Below, one piece after another: positions 30,032-38,994 of a DNA stretch of 64,000 bases. A program made the translations under genes and the position numbers. Under the pieces are notes generated by a model. It searched no databases and had not been told where the DNA came from. It saw nothing but the letters and a program-made list of their open reading frames with translations. The DNA comes from Rubellimicrobium mesophilum DSM 19309 (GTDB lineage: Bacteria; Pseudomonadota; Alphaproteobacteria; Rhodobacterales; Rhodobacteraceae), in contig NZ_KK088560.1 of assembly GCF_000600335.2 (NCBI RefSeq), positions 1 to 64,000 on the forward strand. The letters are read 5' to 3'. Numbering within the stretch: the first letter of the stretch is position 1; each line of letters starts with the position of its first letter.

Positions 30032-31408
30032 GTGCCGAAGGGAATCGAGGCGCGCCTGACCCTTGCGGTCCTCGCCTATGCGGCGCTGCAGGTCGTGCTC
30101 CGGCTGCTGATCGGGCCGGCGCTGGAGCTGGACGAGGCCGAGGCCTTCTACCAGTCGAGGCACCTGGCCTTGGGCTACGGGCCGCAGCCGCCGCTCTACT
30201 TCTGGCTTCAATGGGGGCTGTTCCGGGTCCTCGGCGAAGGGCTGCTGGCGCTGGCGCTGCTCAAGGAGGCCATCCTTGCGGGCACGGTGCTGGGGCTCTT
30301 CGCGATGCTCCGGCGCGAGGCGGGGGCTTGGCCTGCGGCGGTCGCCGCGCTGTCGCTCTCGCTGCTGCCGCAGGTCGTGTGGGAGGGGCAGCGGGCGCTC
30401 ACGCATACCATGCTGGCGCTGTTCATGGCGGTCGTGGCGACGGGGCTCTTCGGGCGAGCGTTGGCTTCCGGGCGCTGGCGGGACCACTTGGTCCTGGGGT
30501 TGACCCTGGGGCTCGGGGCGCTGTCGAAGTTCAACTTCGTGCTCTGGCCCCTGGCCTTGCTCGCGGCGGCGTCGCTGCTGCCCGAGTGGCGCGGACGGCT
30601 CCGTCCGCTGCGGCTGGGCGGGGCGGCGGCGGTGGCGGCCGTGGTCGTCGCGCCGGTGGCGTTCTGGATCGCGCGGAATCCGGAGCTGGCGACCGCGAGC
30701 GTCGCCAAGCTCGATTTCGCACGGATGGATGGGGTCCGCGCGCGGGTCGAGGCGACTCGGGATCTCCTGATGGCGAGCCTGACCCTCGTGGCCTTGGCGG
30801 TTCTCGTGCTGGGTGGCTTCGCCCTGGCGCGGAGGGGTCCGGGCGCGCGGCTCGCCCCGCTGGCCCGGCTGATCGGAGCGGCGGCGGGGCTGTCGCTGGC
30901 CCTGCTGTGGCTCGGGCTCCTGGCCTCGGGTGCCACCGAGATCGCCGTGCGCTGGCTGCTGCCGGTCGCATGGGGCCTGGTGCCGGTGGCGGTCCTGGGG
31001 ATTTGGCCGAGGCTGGGCGATGGGGCTCGGCGCGGACTCGGCTGGACCGTCGCGGCCATCTGGCTTGTGGTGGTCCCGCTCCTGCCTTACGCGAGCCTTG
31101 TCGATCCGGGATACCGGGGGGCGGACTTCGGCCCCCTCGTCGAGCGGCTCCAGGAGCTCACCGCAGACGAAGGACGGCTCTTGGTGGAAGATCAGTGGGT
31201 TGCGGGAAACCTCGCGTTCCTGGCGCCGGACCTGGCGCCGCGCCTGATCCGGCCAGGAGATCGAGCCGAACCCGGAGCGGTGGTGATCCGCGAGCAGGGC
31301 GCCGATGGAGGGGTTGATCCCGCACCTGTCGGGAGGGACGCAGGGATCGTCGCGATTGGCCACGGAGGCCGTGAGGTCCGGGTCGAGATCACGGTGGAGG
31401 GTCCATAA
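30032..31408 (+). CDS. GT39/ArnT-like membrane glycosyltransferase
   Basis: The 458-residue protein has about ten hydrophobic spans and the PMT_2/ArnT-type N-terminal motif with acidic residues in the first periplasmic loop (LELDEAEAFYQSRHL), followed by GYGPQPPLYFWLQW. These enzymes transfer sugars from polyprenyl-phosphate donors to lipids or glycans at the outer face of the inner membrane. Donor and acceptor are unknown. The C-terminal 100 residues form a soluble domain. The GTG at 30032 has GGGAGG at good spacing; an upstream in-frame GTG at 29987 lacks one. Confidence 0.8.
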   Translation: MPKGIEARLTLAVLAYAALQVVLRLLIGPALELDEAEAFYQSRHLALGYGPQPPLYFWLQWGLFRVLGEGLLALALLKEAILAGTVLGLFAMLRREAGAWPAAVAALSLSLLPQVVWEGQRALTHTMLALFMAVVATGLFGRALASGRWRDHLVLGLTLGLGALSKFNFVLWPLALLAAASLLPEWRGRLRPLRLGGAAAVAAVVVAPVAFWIARNPELATASVAKLDFARMDGVRARVEATRDLLMASLTLVALAVLVLGGFALARRGPGARLAPLARLIGAAAGLSLALLWLGLLASGATEIAVRWLLPVAWGLVPVAVLGIWPRLGDGARRGLGWTVAAIWLVVVPLLPYASLVDPGYRGADFGPLVERLQELTADEGRLLVEDQWVAGNLAFLAPDLAPRLIRPGDRAEPGAVVIREQGADGGVDPAPVGRDAGIVAIGHGGREVRVEITVEGP

Positions 31409-31567
31409 GGGTGGATCGGTCGGCTTCTTGAGGAAGCGGGTGAAGTATTCCTGGCAACATACGGTCGCTTATTGGAATTGCTCTAAAATCCCTGGTTGTG
31501 GAACGAGGCCTGTGGCAGGACCGCGCTGCCGTTGCGCAGTCTCCTCCCGGTCGTGTATCAGCCGGAC

Positions 31568-32191
31568 ATGGCCGGCAACGATCCCAAGACGCTTCTCCGC
31601 ATCGCCCGCTCCGGCGGAGGGACGGACCATCTTCCGCCGCTCGACCTGGGCGCGCGGGTTCGGGAGCTTCGGCGCGAGAGGGACTGGACGCTCGAACAGG
31701 CCGCCGCGCAGGCGGGGCTCGCCCGATCCACGCTGTCCAAGATCGAGAACGGGCAGATGTCGCCCACCTACGATGCGCTCAAGAAGCTCGCGGTGGGGCT
31801 CGGCATCTCGGTGCCGCAGCTCTTCACTCCCCGGCCGACGGCGCAGGTCAACGGCCGCATGGCGGTGACGAAGTCGGGCGAGGGCGAGGAGCAGCTCACC
31901 ACGACCTACGAGCACGAGCTGCTGGCCGAGTCGCTCAGCCGCAAGCGGATGCTGCCCTACCGGACGCGGGTGCGCGCGCGGAGGCCCGAGGAGTTCGGCG
32001 GATGGGTCAGGCACGAAGGGGAGGAGTTCCTCTATGTGCTGACCGGGGCGATCCGGCTCTACACCGAGTTCTACGAGCCGGTGGAGATGAGGCGCGGCGA
32101 CAGCGCCTATTACGACGCGGCGATGGGGCACAACGTCGTCTCCGTCAGCCAGGACGACGCGACGATCCTCTGGGTGACCTCGCTGGCCTAG
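31568..32191 (+). CDS. XRE-family regulator with cupin sensor domain
   Basis: The 207-residue protein has an N-terminal helix-turn-helix (LGARVRELRRERDWTLEQAAAQAGLARSTLSKIENGQMSP) and a C-terminal cupin (WVRHEGEEFLYVLTGAIRLYTE...RRGDSAYYDAAMGHNV). This two-domain type regulates amino-acid, polyamine or osmolyte metabolism by binding a small ligand in the cupin. No target can be assigned; the flanking binding-protein gene converges on it. The ATG at 31568 was preferred as the first before the conserved domain; its ribosome binding site is weak. The 159 bases upstream include an unusually AT-rich stretch (31461-31489, with TAAAAT) that may hold its promoter. Confidence 0.87.
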   Translation: MAGNDPKTLLRIARSGGGTDHLPPLDLGARVRELRRERDWTLEQAAAQAGLARSTLSKIENGQMSPTYDALKKLAVGLGISVPQLFTPRPTAQVNGRMAVTKSGEGEEQLTTTYEHELLAESLSRKRMLPYRTRVRARRPEEFGGWVRHEGEEFLYVLTGAIRLYTEFYEPVEMRRGDSAYYDAAMGHNVVSVSQDDATILWVTSLA

Positions 32192-32320
32192 GCTGACCCC
32201 CTGGAGGGCCGATCAGCGGACGGGGTTCCGCACCGCGGGCTCGGCGTCGTGCCGGAGGGCCTACGCGTCGGGCCTCGGCGGCTGGTGCGTCCCTCCGAGC
32301 AGGCGCCCCGAGGAACGGAA

Positions 32321-32342
32321 AGGGCGCCCGTTCGGGCGCCCT
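32321..32342 (-). terminator. Terminator of the peptide-binding protein gene
   Basis: AGGGCGCCC (32321-32329) pairs with GGGCGCCCT (32334-32342) over a 4-base loop. On the minus strand it is followed by TTCCGTTCC and lies about 20 bases past the stop at 32362. It may also serve the convergent XRE gene. Confidence 0.6.
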
Positions 32343-32361
32343 CGGCTCTTCGGCAGGAGAC

Positions 32362-34194
32362 TCACTGCGCTGGGGCCGCGCTCTCGTCCCACCACCAGAC
32401 GTCGGGCTCCCAGCCGGGCCAGTCGCCCATGACGGGGAGCGTGTCGGGATAGGTGAGCCGCACGTCATGAGCGATCAGGGCCGCGTTCCATTGGTAGAAG
32501 GGGATCACGTAGCGCCCCGCCGTCAGCACCCGGTCGAGCGCCTGCGCGGCGGCCACGAAGTCCTCGTTCGACTCGGAGGTCAGGAGCTCCTTGACGAGGC
32601 CGTCGATGGCCGGGCTCTTGACGCCCATGAGGTTGCGCCCGCCGGGCTCGTCGGCGGTGGCCGAGCCCCAGTAGAGGGTCTGCTCGTTGCCCGGGGAGAG
32701 GGACAGCGCCCGCCGGTAGTAGGTCATGTCGAAGTCGTAGGCGTCCGTCCTCTCCTTGTACTGGGCGGAGTCGACCGAGTTCACCGTGACCTGCATCCCG
32801 AGCCGCTGGAGAGCCTGGACGTACATGTCCACGATCGAGGCCACCTCGGAGGAGCCGTTCTCCAGCAGGACCTCGAACTGGAAGGGCTCGCCCGCCGCGT
32901 TCCGCAGGACGCCGTCGCTGCCCACCGTCCAGCCAGCTTCCTCCAGCTCACCCAGCGCGGCCGAGACGTTCCTGCGGTTGCGCTCCGAGCCGTCGCTGAC
33001 GGGCAGCGCATAGCCCTCCAGCGCGCCGGGCGGCAGGTCGGCCTCGTATTCGGCCAGGAACTCCTGCACGCGGCCCTCGGCCGGCCCCTCGGTCATGCCG
33101 AGCGGGCTGTTCGAGAAGTAGGACGTGATGCGCGGCTGGGCGCCGCCGGTCATGGCCTCGTTGATGAACTCGAAGTTGAAGGCAAGGGTCATCGCGTCCC
33201 GCACGCGGATGTCGGAGAAGAGCGCGTCCCGCGTGTTCATCACGAGGCCGGTCATGCCGGTGGGACGCTGGTTCGGGATCTCGTCGAGGACGATCTGTCC
33301 CTCTTGCACGAGGGGGAAGTCGTATTCGGTCGCCCACTTGGCGGGGTTCGTCTCGCGCATGATGTTCACGTCGCCGGTCTTGAAGGCCTCGAAGGCGGCG
33401 GTCTCGTCCCCGAAGAACTCGAAGCGCACCTCGTCGAGGTTCATGGTTCCCTTGCGGAAGGGGATCTCCGCCCCCCAGTAGTCCGGGTCCCGCCGCAAGG
33501 TCACCGAACGGCCGGCGTCGAAGTGGTCCACCACGTAGGGGCCGGAGGTGATCGGGATCATGTCCAGACCGTCGGCGTTCTCGAAGTCCACGCCCTCCCA
33601 CTGCTTCTTCTGGAGGATGGGCCGGAGACCGGCGAGCATGGCGAGCTCGCGGTCGGCGGTGTTGAAGGTGATGCGGACGCCGCGCTCCCCAACCGGCTCG
33701 ATGGACTGCACCTTCTGCCAGAAGGTCCGGTAGCGGGGATGACCATGCTCGCCGATCGTCTGGAAGGACCAGATCACGTCCTCGACGGTCACGGGGCTTC
33801 CGTCGGAGAACGTCGCGCTCGGGTTCAGCGTGAACTCGACCCAGCTTCGGTCGGGGGCGGTCTCCACGGACTCGGCCAGGAGCGGATAGAGGGTGAAGGG
33901 CTCGTCCAGCGACCGGCCCAGGAGGGACTCGGTGGTCAGGAAGGTGAGCTGCCAGGGCACCGTGCCCTTGAGGATGTAAGGGTTGAGGCTGTCGAAGCTC
34001 CCCACCTCGGCCGAGACCACCGTGCCGCCCTTCGGCGCGTCGGGGTTCGCGTAGGGCAGGTGGTCGAAGCCGGGGGGCAGCGCGGGGTCGCCGTACATGG
34101 CGATGCCGTGCATGGGCTCCCCACAGGCGGCGCCGGCCAGCAGGAGCGCGGACGCGCCCCCCAGCCTCAGGCGCGTGAGAAGTCGGTGCATCAT
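32362..34194 (-). CDS. Extracellular solute-binding protein family 5 (YejA-like oligopeptide binding)
   Basis: The 610-residue protein has a signal peptide (MMHRLLTRLRLGGASALLLAGAAC) and the SBP_bac_5 fold; AMYGDPALPPGFDHLPYANPDAPKGG and GSFDSLNPYILKG are typical of YejA-like periplasmic proteins that feed oligopeptides to an ABC importer. Cys24 follows LAGAA, only a poor lipobox. No permease or ATPase genes follow: a terminator comes directly after, so it is an orphan binding protein. The start at 34194 has AGGGAG about ten bases upstream; a second ATG follows immediately. Confidence 0.9.
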   Translation of the reverse strand: MMHRLLTRLRLGGASALLLAGAACGEPMHGIAMYGDPALPPGFDHLPYANPDAPKGGTVVSAEVGSFDSLNPYILKGTVPWQLTFLTTESLLGRSLDEPFTLYPLLAESVETAPDRSWVEFTLNPSATFSDGSPVTVEDVIWSFQTIGEHGHPRYRTFWQKVQSIEPVGERGVRITFNTADRELAMLAGLRPILQKKQWEGVDFENADGLDMIPITSGPYVVDHFDAGRSVTLRRDPDYWGAEIPFRKGTMNLDEVRFEFFGDETAAFEAFKTGDVNIMRETNPAKWATEYDFPLVQEGQIVLDEIPNQRPTGMTGLVMNTRDALFSDIRVRDAMTLAFNFEFINEAMTGGAQPRITSYFSNSPLGMTEGPAEGRVQEFLAEYEADLPPGALEGYALPVSDGSERNRRNVSAALGELEEAGWTVGSDGVLRNAAGEPFQFEVLLENGSSEVASIVDMYVQALQRLGMQVTVNSVDSAQYKERTDAYDFDMTYYRRALSLSPGNEQTLYWGSATADEPGGRNLMGVKSPAIDGLVKELLTSESNEDFVAAAQALDRVLTAGRYVIPFYQWNAALIAHDVRLTYPDTLPVMGDWPGWEPDVWWWDESAAPAQ

Positions 34195-34295
34195 GGTGTC
34201 TGCTCTCCCTGGTGCCTCGTTCAGGTGTCGGGCGAGGTTACGCGGCGGGTCCGGCGAAATCAAACTTACGGCTAGCGCAGCGCCTCAAGAACGCC

Positions 34296-34381
34296 TATAA
34301 AGAGGTCACTGCTCGATAGGTTTCTTGCCTGTATGAAACCTGCCTCAACAACTCGACGCCCGCCAATGGCGGGCGTTTTTT
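34296..34381 (+). ncRNA. Candidate small RNA (about 34308-34381) with promoter
   Basis: A plus-strand unit stands in a 520-base gap with no plus-strand gene for over 2 kb upstream. It consists of a TATAAA -10 element (34296-34301; no convincing -35), a first hairpin AGGTTTC (34318-34324) with GAAACCT (34335-34341), a single-stranded linker GCCTCAACAACTC, and a strong rho-independent terminator ACGCCCGCC-AAT-GGCGGGCGT followed by six Ts (34376-34381). The predicted transcript is about 74 nt. Architecture fits an Hfq-type trans-acting small RNA (hfq is present at 63 kb). It has no credible open frame. It could instead be a prematurely terminated leader, but the next plus-strand gene is 335 bases away. 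Confidence 0.5.
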
Positions 34382-34716
34382 GTGGTCCGATCAGGTCCAT
34401 TCGCCCGACTTCACCTGATTTCTTAGGTTTCCCGCGCGTCCCCGTCCTTTGGGGACCCGGGACGGAACCGGACTGTTCCTCACAAGAAGTTTGTTGGGGT
34501 GAAGCGAATCGCCGTTTCGACAAACGAATCCCCCAGAGGTGGGTGCGGGTTTATCCACAGACCCAAGAGCTTGGGGCGACCGGCTCAGATGCCGCCTCAC
34601 GCCCGCAGCGGCCAAAACCTGCCGATCCAGGGTCACGCATCGGCTGGAGGTCGCGCATTGCGGGGACGCGGCCTCTCCTTATGATGCTGCGTCACAGCAT
34701 GAAGGAGCGCCTCCAA
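34382..34716. other. Long leader/intergenic region before bdhA
   Basis: Apart from a GTCCCC-GTCCTTT-GGGGAC hairpin near 34438-34456 and a DnaA-box match at 34551, I see no gene here. The frame upstream of bdhA is open but lacks coding character and a ribosome binding site. Confidence 0.4.
34551..34559 (+). promoter_or_regulatory. Perfect DnaA-box match
   Basis: TTATCCACA matches the strong DnaA box consensus exactly. It is isolated, without a second box or AT-rich unwinding region, so it is not an origin; it could titrate DnaA or regulate bdhA, or be chance. Confidence 0.3.
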
Positions 34717-35502
34717 ATGGATCCCAACCGCCCCCTGTCCGGCCGGACCGCCGTCGTGACCGGATCGACCTCGGGCATCGGGCTCGGCATTGCGCGGGCA
34801 CTGGCCGGAGCCGGAGCCGGTGTGGTCCTCAACTCCTTCACGGACAACGGGTCCGATCACGACCTCGCGCAGGGGATCGGGGCGGAGTTCGGCGTCCGTG
34901 CGACCTATGTCCGCGCCGACATGAGCAAGGGCGAGGAATGCCGCGCGCTGGTGGCCCAGGCAGGGGGTTGCGACATCCTCGTGAACAACGCCGGGGTCCA
35001 GCACGTCGCGCCGATCGACTCCTTCCCCGTCGAGAGATGGGACACGATCCTCGCCATCAACCTGAGCTCCGCCTTCCATACCACCGCCGCCGCGCTGCCG
35101 GGGATGCGGGCCAAGGGCTGGGGACGGGTGGTCAACATCGCCTCGGCCCATGGGCTCACCGCATCGCCCTACAAGGCGGCCTATATCGCGGCCAAGCACG
35201 GCCTCGTCGGGCTGACCAAGACCGCCGCGCTCGAGACGGCCGGGCAGGGCATCACCGCCAACGCGATCTGTCCGGGCTACGTGCTGACGCCGCTCGTGGA
35301 GGCGCAGATCCCCGACCAGATGAAGGCGCATGGCATGGACCGCGAGACGGTCATCCGCGAGGTCATGCTGGAGCGCCAGCCGTCGCGCCAGTTCGCCACC
35401 GTGGAGCAGATCGGCGGGACGACGGTGTTCCTCTGCTCCGAGGCGGCGGCGCAGGTCACCGGGACGACGATCAGCGTGGACGGGGGCTGGACGGCGCTCT
35501 GA
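34717..35502 (+). CDS. bdhA: 3-hydroxybutyrate dehydrogenase
   Basis: This short-chain dehydrogenase (261 aa) interconverts 3-hydroxybutyrate and acetoacetate with NAD+, in polyhydroxybutyrate turnover. It shows the nucleotide motif VVTGSTSGIGLGIA, NNAGVQHVAPI, the catalytic Ser/Tyr/Lys arrangement (SAHGLTASPYKAAYIAAKHG) and the HBDH-specific insertion LVEAQIPDQMKAHGMDRETVIREVML. The start at 34717 (MDPNRPLSG) has AAGGAG nine bases upstream; upstream ATGs are not supported. It ends two bases from the convergent LysE exporter gene. Confidence 0.94.
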   Translation: MDPNRPLSGRTAVVTGSTSGIGLGIARALAGAGAGVVLNSFTDNGSDHDLAQGIGAEFGVRATYVRADMSKGEECRALVAQAGGCDILVNNAGVQHVAPIDSFPVERWDTILAINLSSAFHTTAAALPGMRAKGWGRVVNIASAHGLTASPYKAAYIAAKHGLVGLTKTAALETAGQGITANAICPGYVLTPLVEAQIPDQMKAHGMDRETVIREVMLERQPSRQFATVEQIGGTTVFLCSEAAAQVTGTTISVDGGWTAL

Positions 35503-35504
35503 GC

Positions 35505-36107
35505 TCAGCCGCGCAGGAGGCCGAGGGCGAGGGTCCACATCACGAGGGCGATGAGGAGGTCGAGGCGGCGCCAGGCTTCGGCGCTCCGCATGACGGGGGC
35601 GAGGAGGCGGGCACCGAAGCCCAGGGCGAAGAAGAAGGCGAAGGAGGCGGCGGTGGCGCCCACCCCGAAGGCCGCCTTCTCCGCGCCCGCGAACTGCGTG
35701 GAGACGGCCCCCACGAGACCCAGCGTGTCGAGATAGACGTGGGGGTTGAGCCAGGTGAAGGCCGCGCCCATGGCGAGAGTGGGCCGCAGCGCGGCGGATT
35801 CTCCGGCGAGGGCGAGCGCGTAGTCGCCCCTCCAAGCGGCCTGGAGGCGCATCGCTCCGTAGACCACGAGGAACGCCGCCCCCGCGAGCGACATCGCGCG
35901 GGGGAACCAGGGCAGGGCCTGGGCCAGTGCGCCGAAGCCGGCCACCCCGGCGGCGATCAGCGCCGCGTCCGACAGCGAGCAGAGCAGGCAGAGCGGCAGG
36001 ACATGGCTGCGCAGGAGCCCCTGGCGCAGCACGAAGGCGTTCTGCGCCCCGATGGCAAGGATCAGGGAGAACCCGGTCGCGAATCCGGTCAGCGCGGCGG
36101 CGATCAT
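35505..36107 (-). CDS. LysE/ArgO-family amino-acid exporter
   Basis: The 200-residue protein has six hydrophobic segments and the family motif ILAIGAQNAFVLRQGL near the N-terminus, with TWLNPHVYLDTLGLVG in the middle. It most closely resembles ArgO/LysE arginine-lysine exporters of the inner membrane. Its ATG overlaps the stop of the DUF502 gene (ATGA), so the two are co-translated, which links them physically but not obviously in function. It is convergent with bdhA. Confidence 0.9.
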   Translation of the reverse strand: MIAAALTGFATGFSLILAIGAQNAFVLRQGLLRSHVLPLCLLCSLSDAALIAAGVAGFGALAQALPWFPRAMSLAGAAFLVVYGAMRLQAAWRGDYALALAGESAALRPTLAMGAAFTWLNPHVYLDTLGLVGAVSTQFAGAEKAAFGVGATAASFAFFFALGFGARLLAPVMRSAEAWRRLDLLIALVMWTLALGLLRG

Positions 36108-36871
36108 TCGGCGGCGCGCGCGGGCTCGGGCGGGGGCTCGACGAGGTCTTCGGGGCGCGAGACCACCTCGCCCGGATAGACGAGCCCCGCCGATATGACG
36201 ATCTTGGCCGCGTCCTCGAGGGGCATGTCGAGCTCGATGATCTCGGACCGGCGCACATAGAGGAGGTAGCCGGTGGTGGCGTTCGGCGTGATGGGACGAA
36301 AGAGGCCGACGATCTCCTCCCCGTCCCCTTGGAGCCGCTGTCGCACCTCGCCGCGCAGCGGGGCCGAGACGAAGGCCAGCGACCACATCCCCTTGCGCGG
36401 GAACTCCACGAGGCAGGCCCTTTCGAAGCGCGCGTCGGACTGGGTGAAGAGCGTCTCGGAGATCTGCTTCACGGCGTTGTAGATCGACCGGATCACCGGC
36501 ACGCGGCCCACGAGGTCCTCGCCCGAGCGGAGGAGCGAGCGGCCGACCAGGCCCTTGGCGACCCAGCCGATGATGATCGTGAAGAACAGGAAGAAGCCGA
36601 CGCCGACGCCCCGGATGTTGATCTCGATCCAGTCAGGGCTGCCGCGCTCGTGGCCCATCAGGCGGTTCACGATGGATTCGGGGTGCCAGAAGGGCGGCAC
36701 GAAGGGCATGACGACGCTGTCCACCCAGCCCGCGAAGGTCCAGATGAGCCAGATCGTCAGGCCGATGGGCGCGATCACGACCACGCCCGCGAAGAAGTTG
36801 TTCCGGAGCGCCCCGAGGATGCGGGTGACGAGCCAGTGGCGCTGCTTCGGGACGGGCACGGGGCGGCGCAT
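36104..36871 (-). CDS. DUF502 family membrane protein
   Basis: The 255-residue protein has two transmembrane helices (about residues 26-50 and 88-110) and the DUF502 signatures FFAGVVVIAPIGLTIWLIW, GVGFFLFFTIIIGWVAKG and VPVIRSIYNAVKQISETLF. The C-terminal half is soluble and contains a beta-rich GYLLYVRRSEIIELDMPLEDAAKIVISAGLV block. Function is unknown. It precedes and overlaps the LysE exporter gene. A 93-base gap separates it from psuG upstream. Confidence 0.9.
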   Translation of the reverse strand: MRRPVPVPKQRHWLVTRILGALRNNFFAGVVVIAPIGLTIWLIWTFAGWVDSVVMPFVPPFWHPESIVNRLMGHERGSPDWIEINIRGVGVGFFLFFTIIIGWVAKGLVGRSLLRSGEDLVGRVPVIRSIYNAVKQISETLFTQSDARFERACLVEFPRKGMWSLAFVSAPLRGEVRQRLQGDGEEIVGLFRPITPNATTGYLLYVRRSEIIELDMPLEDAAKIVISAGLVYPGEVVSRPEDLVEPPPEPARAAE

Positions 36872-36964
36872 GGCGGAGGCCTTCGGCTGGAGTCGCTAGG
36901 GTTCTAGGCCACCCTTGGGGATCGCTGCAACAGCAAGACCCTGACGAGCCCGCGAGCCGCCCGC

Positions 36965-37879
36965 TCAGGCGCGCTGCGAGCCGAGTTCCGCAGCGATCCT
37001 CGCGGCGAGGCGGGCATTGTTGAGAACCAGCGCGATGTTGGCCTCGAGGCTGCGTCCCTCGGTCAGCTCGAAGATGCGGGAGAGGAGGAAGGGCGTGACT
37101 GCCTTGGCGGCGATGCCCTGCGAGTCGGCCTCGTCCAGAGCCTGCGCGATGAGGGGCGCCAGCGTCTCGGCGGGAATCTCGTCCGCCTCGGGGATGGGGT
37201 TCGCCACGAGCTGCCCGCCGGGGAGGCCCAGTGCCGCTCGCATCCGCTGCGCGGCCGCGATCTGGGACGGGCGGTCCATCCTCAGCGGCGCCCTGAGGCC
37301 GGAGGAGCGTGACCAGAAGGCCGGCAGCTCGTCCTGGCCGAAGGCGATGACGGGAACGCCGAGGGTCTCCAGCACCTCCAGGGTCTTGGGCAGGTCGAGG
37401 ATGGCCTTGGCCCCGGCGGCGACCACGGATACGGCGGTCTGCGAGAGCTCCTGGAGGTCGGCGGAGACGTCGAAACTGCGCTCGGCCCCCCGATGGACGC
37501 CGCCGATGCCGCCGGTGGCGAAGACCTCGATCCCGGCGAGCCGCGCCCCGATCATGGTCGCGGCGACGGTGGTCGAGCCGGTGCCCTTGCGCGCGAGGCA
37601 GGCGGCGAAGTCGGCGCGGGAGAGCTTGGCGACCCCCTGGGCCTGGCCAAGCGCCGTCAGCTCCCCGTCGGACAGGCCGACCCGCAGGACTCCGTCGAGG
37701 ACCGCGATGGTCGCCGGGACGGCGCCGTGAGCGCGGACCTCGGCCTCGACCAGCCGTGCGGTTTCGACGTTGCGAGGCCAGGGCATCCCGTGGGTGATGA
37801 TGGTGGATTCGAGCGCGACGAGGGGGCGGCCCTCGTGACGCGCGGTCTCAACTTCGGCCGAGAACTCCATGGGAATCAT
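36965..37879 (-). CDS. psuG: Pseudouridine-5'-phosphate glycosidase
   Basis: PsuG cleaves the C-C glycosidic bond of pseudouridine 5'-phosphate to uracil and ribose 5-phosphate. The 304-residue protein begins with LVALESTIITHGMPWPRNVETA and contains KLSRADFAACLARKGTGSTTVAATM and FATGGIGGVHRG, all diagnostic. It overlaps psuK by four bases (ATGA) and follows it in the same operon, giving a complete pseudouridine-degradation pair. No dedicated transporter or regulator is adjacent. Confidence 0.94.
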   Translation of the reverse strand: MIPMEFSAEVETARHEGRPLVALESTIITHGMPWPRNVETARLVEAEVRAHGAVPATIAVLDGVLRVGLSDGELTALGQAQGVAKLSRADFAACLARKGTGSTTVAATMIGARLAGIEVFATGGIGGVHRGAERSFDVSADLQELSQTAVSVVAAGAKAILDLPKTLEVLETLGVPVIAFGQDELPAFWSRSSGLRAPLRMDRPSQIAAAQRMRAALGLPGGQLVANPIPEADEIPAETLAPLIAQALDEADSQGIAAKAVTPFLLSRIFELTEGRSLEANIALVLNNARLAARIAAELGSQRA

Positions 37880-38769
37880 GAGGGCGTGTCTCCCGAGACG
37901 TAAAGGGCTGCGGCCTTGAGGGCGCGGGCGAGGGCCAACTCGCGGCCCGCGCCCTCGCGTTCGGCCACCACATGCGCGGCGAGGAAGGTGTCGCCCGCGC
38001 CGGTCACGCGCGTGACGAGCACCTCGGGCGGGACTTGGGTGAGGACCCCCGAGGCATCGGCGACCGAGGCCGAGCGGCCTCCGTCCGTCACGAGCACCCG
38101 ATGGGCGCCCTGCGAGAGGAGGGCACGGGCGGCTTGGTCGGAGTCGCCGAACTCGCGGTGGCCGAGGATGCGCGCCTCCTCCAGGTTCACGTAGACCGTC
38201 ACCCCCGGGTGCCCCATGAGCGGGAGCAGACGCTCGGCCTTGCCCGGGCTTGCGGGGGCGACCCTCAGGTCGGCCTTCGAGAACAGGGGCGACGTGGCGA
38301 TGCGGCCGAGGAGATCGGTCGTGAGATTGCCGTCGAGCGCCACCGGGCCGGACCAGGGCGCGTCGGGTGAGCCGAGTCGTCCATCCTCAAGCGGGCGAAG
38401 GATTTTCTCGCCGGCGGCTTCCAGCGAATGAGCGTCGGCGATGGCGGCGATCAGGCCGTTCGCGCCTTCGACCGCCATGTAACGATCGGTTGGCAAGTCC
38501 TCGGAACGGTAGGCGAAATAGGTCACGAGCCCGAGATGCTCGCACTCGGCCACGAGTTGCTCGCCCTCCGGGTCGCGTCCGATGGCGGTCAGGATCCCGG
38601 GCCTCAGGCCGAAGCGGCGAAGCGTCATGGCGATGTTGAGGGCGACACCGCCTGGGATGCGGGAGATCCGTCCCGGCACGTCGCCCCCCAGCCGCATATG
38701 CGACGGCGTGCGGCCGATGATGTCCCAGAGGCAGGAGCCGATGCAGAGGATGTCGGGGGCAGGGGCCAT
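37876..38769 (-). CDS. psuK: PfkB-family pseudouridine kinase
   Basis: This 297-residue ribokinase-family protein phosphorylates, by inference from its partner, pseudouridine. It carries the PfkB N-terminal glycine pair ([15 protein letters not shown]) and the C-terminal signature [17 protein letters not shown] with catalytic Asp. Its tight coupling to psuG is the main evidence for the substrate; without it only a sugar/nucleoside kinase call would be safe. It starts at 38769 and is divergent from rpsB. Confidence 0.9.
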   Translation of the reverse strand: MAPAPDILCIGSCLWDIIGRTPSHMRLGGDVPGRISRIPGGVALNIAMTLRRFGLRPGILTAIGRDPEGEQLVAECEHLGLVTYFAYRSEDLPTDRYMAVEGANGLIAAIADAHSLEAAGEKILRPLEDGRLGSPDAPWSGPVALDGNLTTDLLGRIATSPLFSKADLRVAPASPGKAERLLPLMGHPGVTVYVNLEEARILGHREFGDSDQAARALLSQGAHRVLVTDGGRSASVADASGVLTQVPPEVLVTRVTGAGDTFLAAHVVAEREGAGRELALARALKAAALYVSGDTPS

Positions 38770-38853
38770 GGACCCGCAGTTGCGCCGAGCCGTCCGTCAT
38801 GGTCAACCCGGTCCCGAGAGAACGCCGCCTGCGCGCCATTCGACGCAGGAGCC

Positions 38854-38882
38854 TTGCAAACCGCCCCAATTGCCGCTACGTG
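38854..38882 (+). promoter_or_regulatory. Candidate rpsB promoter
   Basis: TTGCAA and TACGTG are separated by 17 bases, placing transcription start about 105 bases before rpsB. This leaves a 100-base leader, where ribosomal protein S2 autoregulation acts in other bacteria. Confidence 0.35.
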
Positions 38883-38994
38883 CCCCCCACTTCGCAGGCG
38901 GAGGCGGGCGTCCGGGGGAGAAATCCCCGTGCGTCCACCGGTTGGGGGGCGACCCCTGATCCTCCGTCGAGGCCAAACCGGAAAGGAAAAAGGC

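Noticed and set aside
34551-34716. A replication origin
   Set aside because: Only one DnaA box is present and there is no dnaA, parAB, or AT-rich unwinding element nearby.
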